NCBI GenBank assembly: GCA_041485845.1
Contig: JBGPKH010000075.1
Span: forward strand, 1 to 20,875
Source: OMOG01 sp041485845
Lineage (GTDB): Bacteria; Acidobacteriota; Terriglobia; Bryobacterales; Bryobacteraceae
Length of the DNA stretch: 20,875 bases
Direction of reading: 5' to 3'
In this document: positions 6,244-12,980 of the stretch, one piece after another
How the letters are laid out: every line of letters begins with the position of its first letter
Position numbering within the stretch: position 1 is the first letter of the stretch
Program-made: the position numbers and the translations under genes
The notes under the pieces: model-generated
Databases searched by the model: none
What the model was told of the DNA's origin: nothing
What the model saw: the letters and a program-made list of their open reading frames with translations, nothing else

Positions 6244-8223
6244 ATGCGCCATCTCATAATCACGGCGTGGGCGGTCACGCTCTGCGCTGCGATCTCCAAT
6301 GCGCAGCCGGTATTGCGCAAAGAACCTGCCCTGTATGCCGGAACGGAGCGTACCTCACGCGTCGAGGTACCGCCGCCGGGAATCCGGTTCGGTCTCCGCA
6401 AGCCTCGGGAATTCGCTCTTGCGCCACTGAGCGTTCCCGAACGCGCGGGGCTCGCTGGGCCGGGTCCCCGGTTGAGAACGGGCGTTCACCGCAGTCTGCC
6501 CGCGAACCTGCTGTCCGCGGGCGATTGGGAAACTACGGCCGAAGGAAAACGGGTGTGGCGGATGGCTATCCGCTCGCCGGGCTCCCTCGGGATCCGTGTC
6601 GAATTCCGCAATTTCTCCGCCGGCGGCGGGAGGGTGTGGCTTCACAACGGCGACCAAATCGCCGGTCCCTACAACGGCCGCGGCATCTTTGAAGACGGCC
6701 ATTTCTGGAGCGCCACGGTCTTTTCCGATTCCGTCACGCTGGAGTACGAACCGGGGCCGGATGGGCCCGAACAGACCGTGCCGCCCTTTGAAATCCGCAC
6801 CATCTCCCACCAGGCGCGGCCGGCCTTGGGCGCGGCTCTCCCCTCTCCCGATGCCGGCAAGTCCGACCCGGCCGACTCTTGCCACCTGGATCCCAACTGT
6901 TATCCCGACTGGAAGAGCGCCATGAACATGGTGGGGCAGATTTCCTTCGAAGACAACGGCTCCACGTACCTATGCTCCGGCTCGCTGGTTTCCACCCGCG
7001 ACAACAGTTTCAAGCCGTATTTCCTCACCGCCGGCCATTGCATCCACAGCGAGGATTCCGCCCGCACCGTCGAAGCCTACTGGACCTACCAGACCTCCAC
7101 TTGCGGCGGCGCTCCTCCAGCCAGCCGCGACACCAGCAAGAAATCCACCGTGGGCGCGCACCTGATCGACTTCGGCTCCATCGACCAGGGCGATTACAGT
7201 CTGGTGCTGCTCAAAGACGTTCCGGCCGGCGTCACGTTCTCGGGTTGGGACGCCTCCGATCCGCCCCGCAACGCGCCGCTTGCCGGCCTGCACCATCCCG
7301 CCGGATCCTGGAAGCGCATCTCTTTCGGGGAGCGTGTGAGCGACTTCACGGTGGACGTAGCGGGTAACGTGGCGCCCGCAAGCCGGTACCTCGAAGTGCT
7401 GTGGGACAAAGGCCGCACCGAGCCCGGATCCTCCGGCTCGCCGATTTTCTCCAGCCCCGGCGTGATCGTCGGCACTTTGAGTTATGGTCCCTATTCGCCG
7501 GATGTGTCTGCGTGCCAGATCGATCCCAGCATCGCTGGCTATGGGAGGTTCTCCAGTACCTACGAGCACCTGAAGGACTACCTGGAGAATCTACCGGCGG
7601 CCGAAGTCAAACCGGACCGCACAGGCCTGAACTTCGCCGTCTCCGGCCGCACCGCGCCGGGCGCCCAAACCTTCCGGCTGACAACCCAATCCACCGGACA
7701 ACTCACGTACAAGCTGCGCGCCGACGCGCCCTGGATCCAGCTCTCCGCCATCACCGGCAATGTCTCGGCGAACGCGCCGGCGCAGGTGAGCATCGCGATC
7801 GACCCCTCGCAGTTCGATCGGCCCCAGCAATACACGAGCACCGTGACGATACTTTCCGGCGCGGCGGCGCCTCAATTCCTCAACGTGACGGTAGTGGTTT
7901 TCGGACCGCAATCCAACGTGCTGGAAACCATCACCCCCAATCCGGTCTACCAGTCCGGAGGCCAGTGGAGCTTCAAGGTCCGGCTGGGGGAAACGGGAGG
8001 CGTGGCCACCCATGTCACGGGCATGAAGATCGACGGCACGGACTACTCGTCAAGCGTCAAGTCCTGGTTCGGAACCGACCGCATTGCCGCTAACGGGGCG
8101 ATCGAAGCTCCTTTACAAGCGCCCGGCTCGTTCCCCGGCGGCGCCCAGTTCTTCGAATTCTGGGGAGTCGACGACGTGAGCGGCCAGCCCTGGTATCGCG
8201 TGGCGAGCGTGAGCTTCCTGTAG
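6244..8223 (+). CDS. Secreted trypsin-fold serine protease, lysyl-endopeptidase-like, with BACON-like C-terminal region
   Basis: This is a 659-residue exported protein. A signal peptide spans residues 1-20 ('ITAWAVTLCAAISNA') and a propeptide-like region follows to about 210. The catalytic domain (about 211-450) resembles Achromobacter protease I: His265 in 'FLTAGHC', Asp317 in 'GDYSLVLL', Ser397 in 'EPGSSGSPIF'. All six disulfide cysteines of that enzyme have counterparts (C213, C219, C244, C266, C287, C424). The residue aligned with its lysine-selecting Asp225 is Ala431 ('SIAGYGR' for 'RSDQYGR'), so lysine specificity is doubtful. Residues about 460-555 form a BACON/Ig-like β domain ('WIQLSAITGNVSANAPAQVS'), and a second β-rich domain ends the protein. 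It converges with the methyltransferase gene, with hairpin repeats between. The family hydrolyses extracellular proteins. Confidence 0.92.
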   Translation: MRHLIITAWAVTLCAAISNAQPVLRKEPALYAGTERTSRVEVPPPGIRFGLRKPREFALAPLSVPERAGLAGPGPRLRTGVHRSLPANLLSAGDWETTAEGKRVWRMAIRSPGSLGIRVEFRNFSAGGGRVWLHNGDQIAGPYNGRGIFEDGHFWSATVFSDSVTLEYEPGPDGPEQTVPPFEIRTISHQARPALGAALPSPDAGKSDPADSCHLDPNCYPDWKSAMNMVGQISFEDNGSTYLCSGSLVSTRDNSFKPYFLTAGHCIHSEDSARTVEAYWTYQTSTCGGAPPASRDTSKKSTVGAHLIDFGSIDQGDYSLVLLKDVPAGVTFSGWDASDPPRNAPLAGLHHPAGSWKRISFGERVSDFTVDVAGNVAPASRYLEVLWDKGRTEPGSSGSPIFSSPGVIVGTLSYGPYSPDVSACQIDPSIAGYGRFSSTYEHLKDYLENLPAAEVKPDRTGLNFAVSGRTAPGAQTFRLTTQSTGQLTYKLRADAPWIQLSAITGNVSANAPAQVSIAIDPSQFDRPQQYTSTVTILSGAAAPQFLNVTVVVFGPQSNVLETITPNPVYQSGGQWSFKVRLGETGGVATHVTGMKIDGTDYSSSVKSWFGTDRIAANGAIEAPLQAPGSFPGGAQFFEFWGVDDVSGQPWYRVASVSFL

Positions 8224-8234
8224 GGGGAAGGTGG

Positions 8235-8262
8235 GACAGACCATGGCCTTCTGTGGTCTGTC
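8235..8262 (-). repeat. Hairpin repeat, copy 2 of 3 (inverted orientation)
   Basis: GACAGACCA (8235-8243) and TGGTCTGTC (8254-8262) form a perfect 9-bp stem with a 10-nt loop. Read on the minus strand the loop is CAGAAGGCCA, matching the loop pattern of the other copies. It lies 11 nt after the protease stop and could also end transcription, though no T-run follows. Confidence 0.8.
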
Positions 8263-8278
8263 ACGCCCGCACTGGGAT

Positions 8279-8306
8279 GACAGACGACAAAAGGCGATCG
8301 TCTGTC
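8279..8306 (+). repeat. Hairpin repeat, copy 3 of 3
   Basis: GACAGACGA (8279-8287) and TCGTCTGTC (8298-8306) form a perfect 9-bp stem with loop CAAAAGGCGA. The stem change C to G is compensated in the other arm. It ends against the methyltransferase stop codon at 8307 and, with copy 2, forms an inverted pair between two convergent genes. Confidence 0.8.
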
Positions 8307-9239
8307 CTACTTCTTGCACAACGCCGTGAGGAACCGGCCGTCCGGGCTGCGATACTCGCGGAGGATCTCCAGCCTGCCCTGCTCGCCGAGCAGCCAGCGG
8401 AAGGCCTCGGGCGTGTAGGCATACTGAAAGTTCATTCCGATGCGCTCGCCGCGCTCCAGCGGAATCTCCTGCCCGGCAACCGTCGCCGAGAGGTCCCGCT
8501 CCGCCCGGAAGTACCGCGTAATCAGGTGGAGCCCTTGGTGGCGGTCGTCGCGCTTCAGGTTGAAACCGATGTCGCCGTCGGCGCTTCCGATTCCCACGCT
8601 CGCCAGCAGGGCGGATACGAACTTCCGCGCCGACGGATTGTCGCGCCGCGCCATACTCGTTTTTTCGTCGAAGATTTCCCCGTCGACGATCAGACGGTCG
8701 TCGGGCTTCATGCCCTGCGCGATGTAGCGAATCTCCGCCAGGGGGTCGAAGGCGCCCATGGTGTTGCCGGACATGATGAACAAGCGCGGCGGCTCGGCGG
8801 CATCCGCCGCATAGACCAGGTGTACGGGGCTCGAAATGTCCGCCTTGATCCCCACGGTCTCGACATCTACATCGTCCGCCCCGGCGCACGCCATTTCGAG
8901 CATGGCCTGGCTGGCATCCACGGGAAAGTACTGGCACTCGGCGCCACAGTCTTTGAGCGCAGCCATCAGCAGGCGGTCGCGTCCGCCCTCGCCGGCTCCG
9001 AAACTGATGACCGGCACGTGCCCGCCGAAGTGCTTGGCCAGCGCGGGCGCCCCGGCGGCGATCTCCTTCCAGGTGTTCCACAGACCGCCATAGAGCTCGG
9101 GGTTCTCGGCCAGCGCCGCCCATTCCGCCGCCGACCGGGGGAACCAGTAAAAAAACTTCTCCGGCAGATCGCGCGCCTCGATCGCCTCCGCGAATTCCTG
9201 TGCGATATCCGCTTCCGTGAGGACCACTTCCACTCTCAT
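8307..9239 (-). CDS. SAM-dependent methyltransferase, EgtD-like (Methyltransf_33) family
   Basis: This is a 310-residue protein. Family features are the SAM-binding loop 'VISFGAGEGGRD' (77-88), an acidic residue in 'PVDAS' (D108), the 'FIMSGNTMGAFDP' block (154-166) and a C-terminal 'GERIGMNFQYAYTPEAF' block (264-280). The relatives include EgtD, which trimethylates histidine for ergothioneine. Compared with EgtD, the Asn of 'GSTIGN' appears to be Ala163, and the Glu/Ser pair that holds the histidine amino acid moiety appears to be Asn270/Gln272. These comparisons are from memory. I infer a different methyl acceptor, and no EgtB partner is nearby. The gene starts 32 nt after the fabI stop on the same strand and is probably co-transcribed with it. 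No signal peptide is seen, so a cytoplasmic enzyme is expected. Confidence 0.82.
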   Translation of the reverse strand: MRVEVVLTEADIAQEFAEAIEARDLPEKFFYWFPRSAAEWAALAENPELYGGLWNTWKEIAAGAPALAKHFGGHVPVISFGAGEGGRDRLLMAALKDCGAECQYFPVDASQAMLEMACAGADDVDVETVGIKADISSPVHLVYAADAAEPPRLFIMSGNTMGAFDPLAEIRYIAQGMKPDDRLIVDGEIFDEKTSMARRDNPSARKFVSALLASVGIGSADGDIGFNLKRDDRHQGLHLITRYFRAERDLSATVAGQEIPLERGERIGMNFQYAYTPEAFRWLLGEQGRLEILREYRSPDGRFLTALCKK

Positions 9240-9271
9240 AGGGGAACTACCATTATGGCAGGCCGGCGGCC

Positions 9272-10039
9272 TCAGAACGCCATTATTTGCATTCCCGCGT
9301 CCACGAACAGAACGTTACCCGTGACTCCGCGTCCCAGATCGCTCGCCAGGAAGACGGCGGCATCGGCCACTTCCGCGGGGTCCGTATTGCGCCGCAGGGG
9401 CGTTCGGTCCTGCACCTCGAGGATCGCCGAGAAGCCCTTGATGGCGCGAGCGGAAGCGGTCTTGACCGGTCCTGCCGAGATGGCATTCACGCGGATTCTC
9501 TGCGGTCCCAGGTCGTTCGCCAGGTAACGCATGGCCGCCTCCAGCGCCGCCTTGGCCACACCCATCACGTTGTAGCCGGCGACCACGCGCGAGGAACCCA
9601 AATATGTCAGCGTGCTCAGGGAACCGCCTTCGGTCATCAGCGGCGCCGTGGCGCGCGCCACCGCCACCAGGGAGTAGGCGCTCACCTCCTGCGCCAGCAG
9701 GAACCCGGAGCGCCCGGTCTCCACGAAGGGCCGGTTCAGGTCCTCGCGATTGGCGAACGCCAAGCTGTGCATCACCGCGTGCAACGGCCTGCCCAACGCC
9801 CGCAGCGACTCGGTGAGCGCCGCCAGTTCTTCCTCCTTGGTGACATCGCAGGGGAGAATGGCGGCCACTTCGAATTCCTTCGACAGTTCCTGGATGGCCT
9901 CCTTCTGCCGCTCGCCGAGATACGTCAACACCAGCGTGGCGCCCTCTCTCGAAAACGCCTGGGCGATGGCGTACGCCAGGCTCCACCTGTTGGCAATCCC
10001 CAGAATGAGGGCCAGTTTGCCCTCCAGCAGTTTGGACAT
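9272..10039 (-). CDS. fabI: Enoyl-[acyl-carrier-protein] reductase (NADH)
   Basis: This 255-residue enzyme carries out the last step of each fatty-acid elongation cycle, reducing trans-2-enoyl-ACP with NADH in the cytoplasm. It has the FabI-type nucleotide loop 'LILGIANRWSLAYAIA' (11-26) and the catalytic set Tyr146 ('TYLG'), Tyr156 and Lys163 ('YNVMGVAK'), with the Y-x6-K spacing that separates FabI from ordinary short-chain dehydrogenases. 'ISAGPVKT' and 'FVDAGMQIM' are also typical. I chose the start at 10039 ('MSKLLEGKLALILG') because it gives the usual FabI N-terminus; the frame is open further upstream to 10186. TACACT lies 9 nt upstream on the minus strand and may be the -10 box. The downstream methyltransferase is probably in the same operon. 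Confidence 0.96.
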   Translation of the reverse strand: MSKLLEGKLALILGIANRWSLAYAIAQAFSREGATLVLTYLGERQKEAIQELSKEFEVAAILPCDVTKEEELAALTESLRALGRPLHAVMHSLAFANREDLNRPFVETGRSGFLLAQEVSAYSLVAVARATAPLMTEGGSLSTLTYLGSSRVVAGYNVMGVAKAALEAAMRYLANDLGPQRIRVNAISAGPVKTASARAIKGFSAILEVQDRTPLRRNTDPAEVADAAVFLASDLGRGVTGNVLFVDAGMQIMAF

Positions 10040-10223
10040 GAATCTCTCAGTGTAAACCAGTCCCCAAGTGGCCGACCCGATCACTTGGAGTTTCGCCGGC
10101 GAATGCGACGTGGCACTGAAGGCGCAACGCGAAAGTCTTGAACCGCACGACCGGCGGCGTCGATTTGCGTGGCGGCGCCCCGGCAAGGCTAGACGCTAGC
10201 AGCACGGCTGTTTCAGAGAATTG

Positions 10224-10250
10224 CGAGTATTGCGAGTATTTCGAGTATTT
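10224..10250 (+). repeat. Three tandem 9-bp repeats (CGAGTATTK) before the antitoxin gene
   Basis: CGAGTATTG, CGAGTATTT and CGAGTATTT follow one another without gaps and end 14 nt before the ATG at 10265. TATCCT, a possible -10 box, lies at 10253-10258. Antitoxins of this type commonly repress their own promoter, so the repeats may be operator sites. That is inference; simple slippage is the alternative. Confidence 0.6.
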
Positions 10251-10264
10251 GGTATCCTGATGTC

Positions 10265-10729
10265 ATGAGCGTAGATGCCCGAGAACCGATTACCCTGCCA
10301 CCGACAGAGCGAGAGCAGGTTCGCGATCTTGAGCGGATGCTCGACCTCGGTGCTCCAGCGTTGGTCAGTGTGTCTGGAGAACGGCTCGTCGTCCCTCCAA
10401 CGGTGTACGAAGTTTTCAGGAAGGTGGTCGAACTCATGGCAGAAGGCAAGGCACTCACACTGTTACCGGATAATCAGGTTGTCACCACACAACGTGCGGC
10501 GGACCTGCTCGGCATGTCCCGGCCGTTCTTTATCAAGTTGCTCGAGACCGGCGCAATGGCCCACCACAGGGTTGGGAATCAGCGTCGCGTCTATTTGCGA
10601 GACGTCCTTGAATTCGCCCACAAGCGCGACGAAGAACGTCAGGCTGCTCTCGACCGTCTCTCCCGGCAAGCATTTGAAGCTGGTCTGTACGACCGCAACG
10701 TGATGCCAGAGGGTGGCAATGACGAGTGA
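10265..10729 (+). CDS. Antitoxin, excisionase/MerR-type helix-turn-helix protein
   Basis: This is a 154-residue protein. The central DNA-binding domain (about 71-118, 'VVTTQRAADLLGMSRPFFIK' then 'HHRVGNQRRVYLRDVLEF') is the excisionase-family HTH, in which a recognition helix selects the site and a short β-wing carries 'GNQRR'. The N-terminal 65 residues are helical and charged. The C-terminal tail after 120 is highly charged and is expected to wrap the toxin. Such Xis-type antitoxins are found directly upstream of PIN-domain ribonuclease toxins, and here a PIN gene starts 9 nt after the stop. The pair would be a type II toxin-antitoxin module. Tandem 9-bp repeats in the promoter region are possible autoregulatory sites. 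The gene itself shows no damage. Confidence 0.85.
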   Translation: MSVDAREPITLPPTEREQVRDLERMLDLGAPALVSVSGERLVVPPTVYEVFRKVVELMAEGKALTLLPDNQVVTTQRAADLLGMSRPFFIKLLETGAMAHHRVGNQRRVYLRDVLEFAHKRDEERQAALDRLSRQAFEAGLYDRNVMPEGGNDE

Positions 10730-10738
10730 GAGAGTGGG

Positions 10739-11315
10739 GTGAGAGCGGACTTCAAAGTTGTCCTGGATGCCTGCGTTCTCATCCCGATGCCTTTGGCTGA
10801 CACTCTGCTGCGGCTTGCCGGCGGGCGAAGGCTCTACCTGCCAAAGTGGACCGATCAAATCATGACCGAAGTGAACCGCAACCTCGCCGGGAACTTCGGT
10901 CTGACCGATGAGCAAGTCGCCTACAGAGAGAGTGAAATTCGGCGCCACTTCCCGGAAGCGTGGGTGGAAGGCCACGAGGATCTGATCTTCCGCCATGACA
11001 AACCATCCCAAGGATCGACACGTCCTGGCGGCCGCCGTCCGGTGTAATGCGGAAGTGATCGTCACTCTCAACGTGAAGGATTTCCCAAGAGCGGCGTTGG
11101 ATCCTTATTCGATCACCGCGATGGGGCCGAGTACGTTCCTGCGCAACCTCTATGATCTTGACCCTGAAGTTGTGGCGAACACGCTTATACGGCAGGCAGC
11201 CTCGATCAATAAGACTGTCGAGTACGTGCTCGAGAGATTGAGTATCAATGCACCCGGGTTCGTCAGCTTTTTGAAGACGATGGACCCCCAGAAATCGGGA
11301 GGATCGGAAAGATGA
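10739..11315 (+). pseudogene. PIN-domain ribonuclease toxin with a frameshift
   Basis: Two overlapping frames together make one PIN protein of about 190 residues. The first part starts at the GTG at 10739 and runs 'VVLDACVLIP' (Asp10) and 'DQIMTEVNRNL' (Glu44). It loses homology after 'EGHEDLI' and stops at 11047. The second part resumes at 10995 with 'MTNHPKDRHVLAAAV' and 'EVIVTLNVKDFP', continuing to 11315. The shift lies in the ten bases ATCTTCCGCC at 10985-10994; removing one T restores 'EDLISAMTNHPKDRH'. All four acidic residues expected for the PIN metal site are present across the two frames and the remaining sequence looks undecayed. The damage is therefore recent, a sequencing error, or less likely a recoding site. 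An active enzyme would cleave RNA. The intact antitoxin gene lies 9 nt upstream. Confidence 0.85.
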
Positions 11316-11478
11316 CCTGCAGCGGGTTCTCGTGCCCCGAAAACCTTGCCTTTTTTGCCCTTTTCATGCAACCGAAGTTTCCAACTGAGTGCTTGCCGAT
11401 GCAGCAAAGGTTCTCCGAGCAGTGAGGTTACGATCTAACTTACCACGAAACGTAGATAGACCAGGCCTCTTTCAAGCC

Positions 11479-11498
11479 GCGACGCAGAAATGCGTCGC
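11479..11498. repeat. Palindromic repeat, 8-bp stem with GAAA loop
   Basis: GCGACGCA-GAAA-TGCGTCGC is a perfect 8-bp stem closed by a GNRA-type tetraloop. It shares its stem sequence with the palindrome at 11547-11568, whose start is 68 nt further on. Confidence 0.75.
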
Positions 11499-11546
11499 CG
11501 ATTCTTGCTAACTAAGTCGTTTCCTGTCACCGACACGACCTTCCAC

Positions 11547-11568
11547 GGCGACGCAGATCTGCGTCGCC
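11547..11568. repeat. Perfect 22-bp palindrome sharing the GCGACGCA stem
   Basis: GGCGACGCAGA is followed directly by its reverse complement TCTGCGTCGCC, giving a gapless palindrome with AGATCT at the centre. It contains the full stem of the 11479-11498 element. Confidence 0.8.
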
Positions 11569-11602
11569 AAGGCAGGCGAAAGCGCCTGGAAACGCCACCT
11601 GT

Positions 11603-11630
11603 TATAATTCACGAGAGGGCGGCCGGGAGG
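11603..11630 (+). promoter_or_regulatory. Promoter -10 (TATAAT) and Shine-Dalgarno (GGGAGG) of the ftsH remnant
   Basis: A consensus TATAAT is at 11603-11608 and GGGAGG at 11625-11630, the latter 5 nt before the ATG at 11636. No clear -35 is seen. The start signals appear intact although the gene they serve is not. Confidence 0.5.
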
Positions 11631-11635
11631 TCTCA

Positions 11636-12062
11636 ATGAGTTCCAATATCAAGGCAATTTCATTCTGGGTGGTGCCGATCGGCCTGGCGATCGTCCTCTT
11701 CGCGTTCTTCCGGCCAGGACAGGGAACCAAGGAACTCCGGATTCCGGTCTCCGAATTTGTCAACCGCGTCGAGGCGGGGCAGGTGAAAGAAGTCACCATC
11801 GCGGGCAACGACGCGAAGGGAACGCTGGAGAATGGCAGCATCTTTCGCACCCAGATTCCCACCAACTTTCCCGACCTCTACAAGCGAGCGCGAGATCCTG
11901 GATGGCAACGAGGTAATGCAGATCGTCTCGGGCCAGGAACTGCCGCCGGCGCCGCCCTCCGTTTCGAAGGACGCCGAAGACCACGTCCAGCATGTTTTCC
12001 GGCCCGAAAGCGGGCGGCGCGTGCCGAAGCTCTCGGACGGCGAACGTCCACAAACGGCGTAG
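11636..12062 (+). pseudogene. ftsH: ftsH remnant: N-terminal anchor joined out of frame to the extreme C-terminus
   Basis: From 11636 the frame reads as the N-terminus of the membrane AAA+ protease FtsH: a transmembrane segment ('ISFWVVPIGLAIVLFAFF', residues 9-26), then 'ELRIPVSEFVNRVEAGQVKE' and 'GNDAKGTLENGSIFRTQIP' of the periplasmic domain, ending at 'FPDLYK'. At about 11884-11886 the homology moves to another frame, which reads 'EREILDGNEVMQIVSGQELP' and then a Pro/Arg-rich tail to the stop at 12060-12062. That is typical of an FtsH C-terminus. The second half of the periplasmic domain, the ATPase and the zinc-protease domain (roughly 450-500 residues) are missing. Translation from 11636 would run on to 12070 in a nonsense frame. 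An intact ftsH is expected elsewhere in the genome. This is an internal deletion of a duplicate copy, or an assembly join. Confidence 0.75.
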
Positions 12063-12102
12063 GGCGATGACTGGCCCCAATCCGTTCAATATGGCTCCGG
12101 CA

Positions 12103-12138
12103 GGCCGATTGCCAATCGGCCGCAGGTTGCCAACCTGC
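12103..12138. repeat. Two abutting palindromes with a common TTGCCAA centre
   Basis: GGCCGATTG-C-CAATCGGCC (12103-12121) and GCAGGTTG-C-CAACCTGC (12122-12138) are both perfect and touch without a gap. Both have the centre TTGCCAA but different outer arms. They lie just before the start of the Sco gene and could form a cruciform or two RNA hairpins. Confidence 0.8.
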
Positions 12139-12161
12139 CCCACATGCCGCTGGCAGGTGAG

Positions 12162-12980
12162 ATGACTGGGGCCAGGGCTATCATGCTCGGCATGCTGGCT
12201 TTGTCGCTGGCCTCGGCCCTCGCCGCCAAGTCCTACCCGGTGGATGGAATCGTGGTGGCGGTCGATCCGGTGGCCCGCACCATGCTGGTGGCGCACCGCC
12301 CTATCGGCAAATATATGGGCGCCATGATGATGCCGTTTCGCGTCGAAAACGCCGCGGAACTGACGGGGCTTTATCCCGGCGTGCGCATTCAGTTCGATCT
12401 GGTGGTGGGCAAAGATCGCTCACTGGCGCGGAACGTACGCAAGTCCGGGGGCGCGGACGCCGAGATCGCACCGCCCAAGGAGAAGCTCAAGATCGGCGAA
12501 CCGGTTGCAGATTTCCGGCTCTCCGACCAGCAGGGGCGCGAGGTGCGTCTCGACGAGTTCCGCGGCAAGGTGCTGGCGGTCAATTTCATTTATACGCGCT
12601 GCCCCTTGCCGGACGTGTGCCCGCGGCTCTCCGCCAACTTCGCCGTCTTGCAGCGGCGCTTCCAGCAGGCCTTGGGGAAAGACTTGATGCTGCTCTCGGT
12701 GACCGTGGACCCGGACTACGATACGCCGGCGATTCTGGCCGATTACGCAAAGCGCTGGGGCGCCGACAGCCGTGGTTGGCGGTTCCTCACCGGCGATGTG
12801 GCCTCGCTCGCCGCCCAGCTAGGTGAAGTATATTGGACAGACGAGGGCTCGATCGGCCATAATTCTATGACCTCGGTGATCGGCCGCAACGGGCGGCTGG
12901 CCGCCGTGGTGGAAGGGGCCGGATACCGGGTCGATCAGCTCGAGCACCTGATCGCGCGCGAACTGGAGGAGGGGAAATGA
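12162..12980 (+). CDS. CusF-like copper-binding domain fused to Sco1/SenC thioredoxin-fold protein
   Basis: The protein has 272 residues from the ATG at 12162. ATGs at 12144 and 12183 are alternatives; I prefer 12162 because it follows GCAGGTGAG and gives a charged signal-peptide start ('MTGARAIMLGMLALSLASAL'). Residues about 25-90 resemble the CusF family (His45 in 'AHRPI', Met55-57 in 'AMMMPF'), though the copper-stacking Trp of CusF is absent. Residues about 107-270 are a Sco1/SenC domain: 'PVADFRLSDQQGREVRLDEF', cysteines 147 and 153 in 'RCPLPDVCP', and His233 in 'GHNSM'. Sco proteins deliver copper to the CuA site of cytochrome oxidase or act as periplasmic thiol reductants. The Cys spacing here is CX5C, not the usual CX3C. 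The gene overlaps the TPR gene by 4 nt (ATGA), so the two are translationally coupled. Periplasmic or membrane-attached location is expected. Confidence 0.88.
   Translation: MTGARAIMLGMLALSLASALAAKSYPVDGIVVAVDPVARTMLVAHRPIGKYMGAMMMPFRVENAAELTGLYPGVRIQFDLVVGKDRSLARNVRKSGGADAEIAPPKEKLKIGEPVADFRLSDQQGREVRLDEFRGKVLAVNFIYTRCPLPDVCPRLSANFAVLQRRFQQALGKDLMLLSVTVDPDYDTPAILADYAKRWGADSRGWRFLTGDVASLAAQLGEVYWTDEGSIGHNSMTSVIGRNGRLAAVVEGAGYRVDQLEHLIARELEEGK

Larger units (their letters stand above)
11316..11635. other. 320-bp intergenic region with two related hairpins and a promoter
   Basis: No coding sequence is recognised here. The region has a T-rich stretch near 11351-11364 without a convincing hairpin directly before it, the palindromes at 11479-11498 and 11547-11568, and the promoter and ribosome site of the ftsH remnant at 11603-11630. 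Confidence 0.6.

Noticed and set aside
11320..11364. Possible intrinsic terminator after the PIN gene (CGGG...CCCG then T-run)
   Set aside because: The stem is only 4 bp and is separated from the T-run by about 11 nt.
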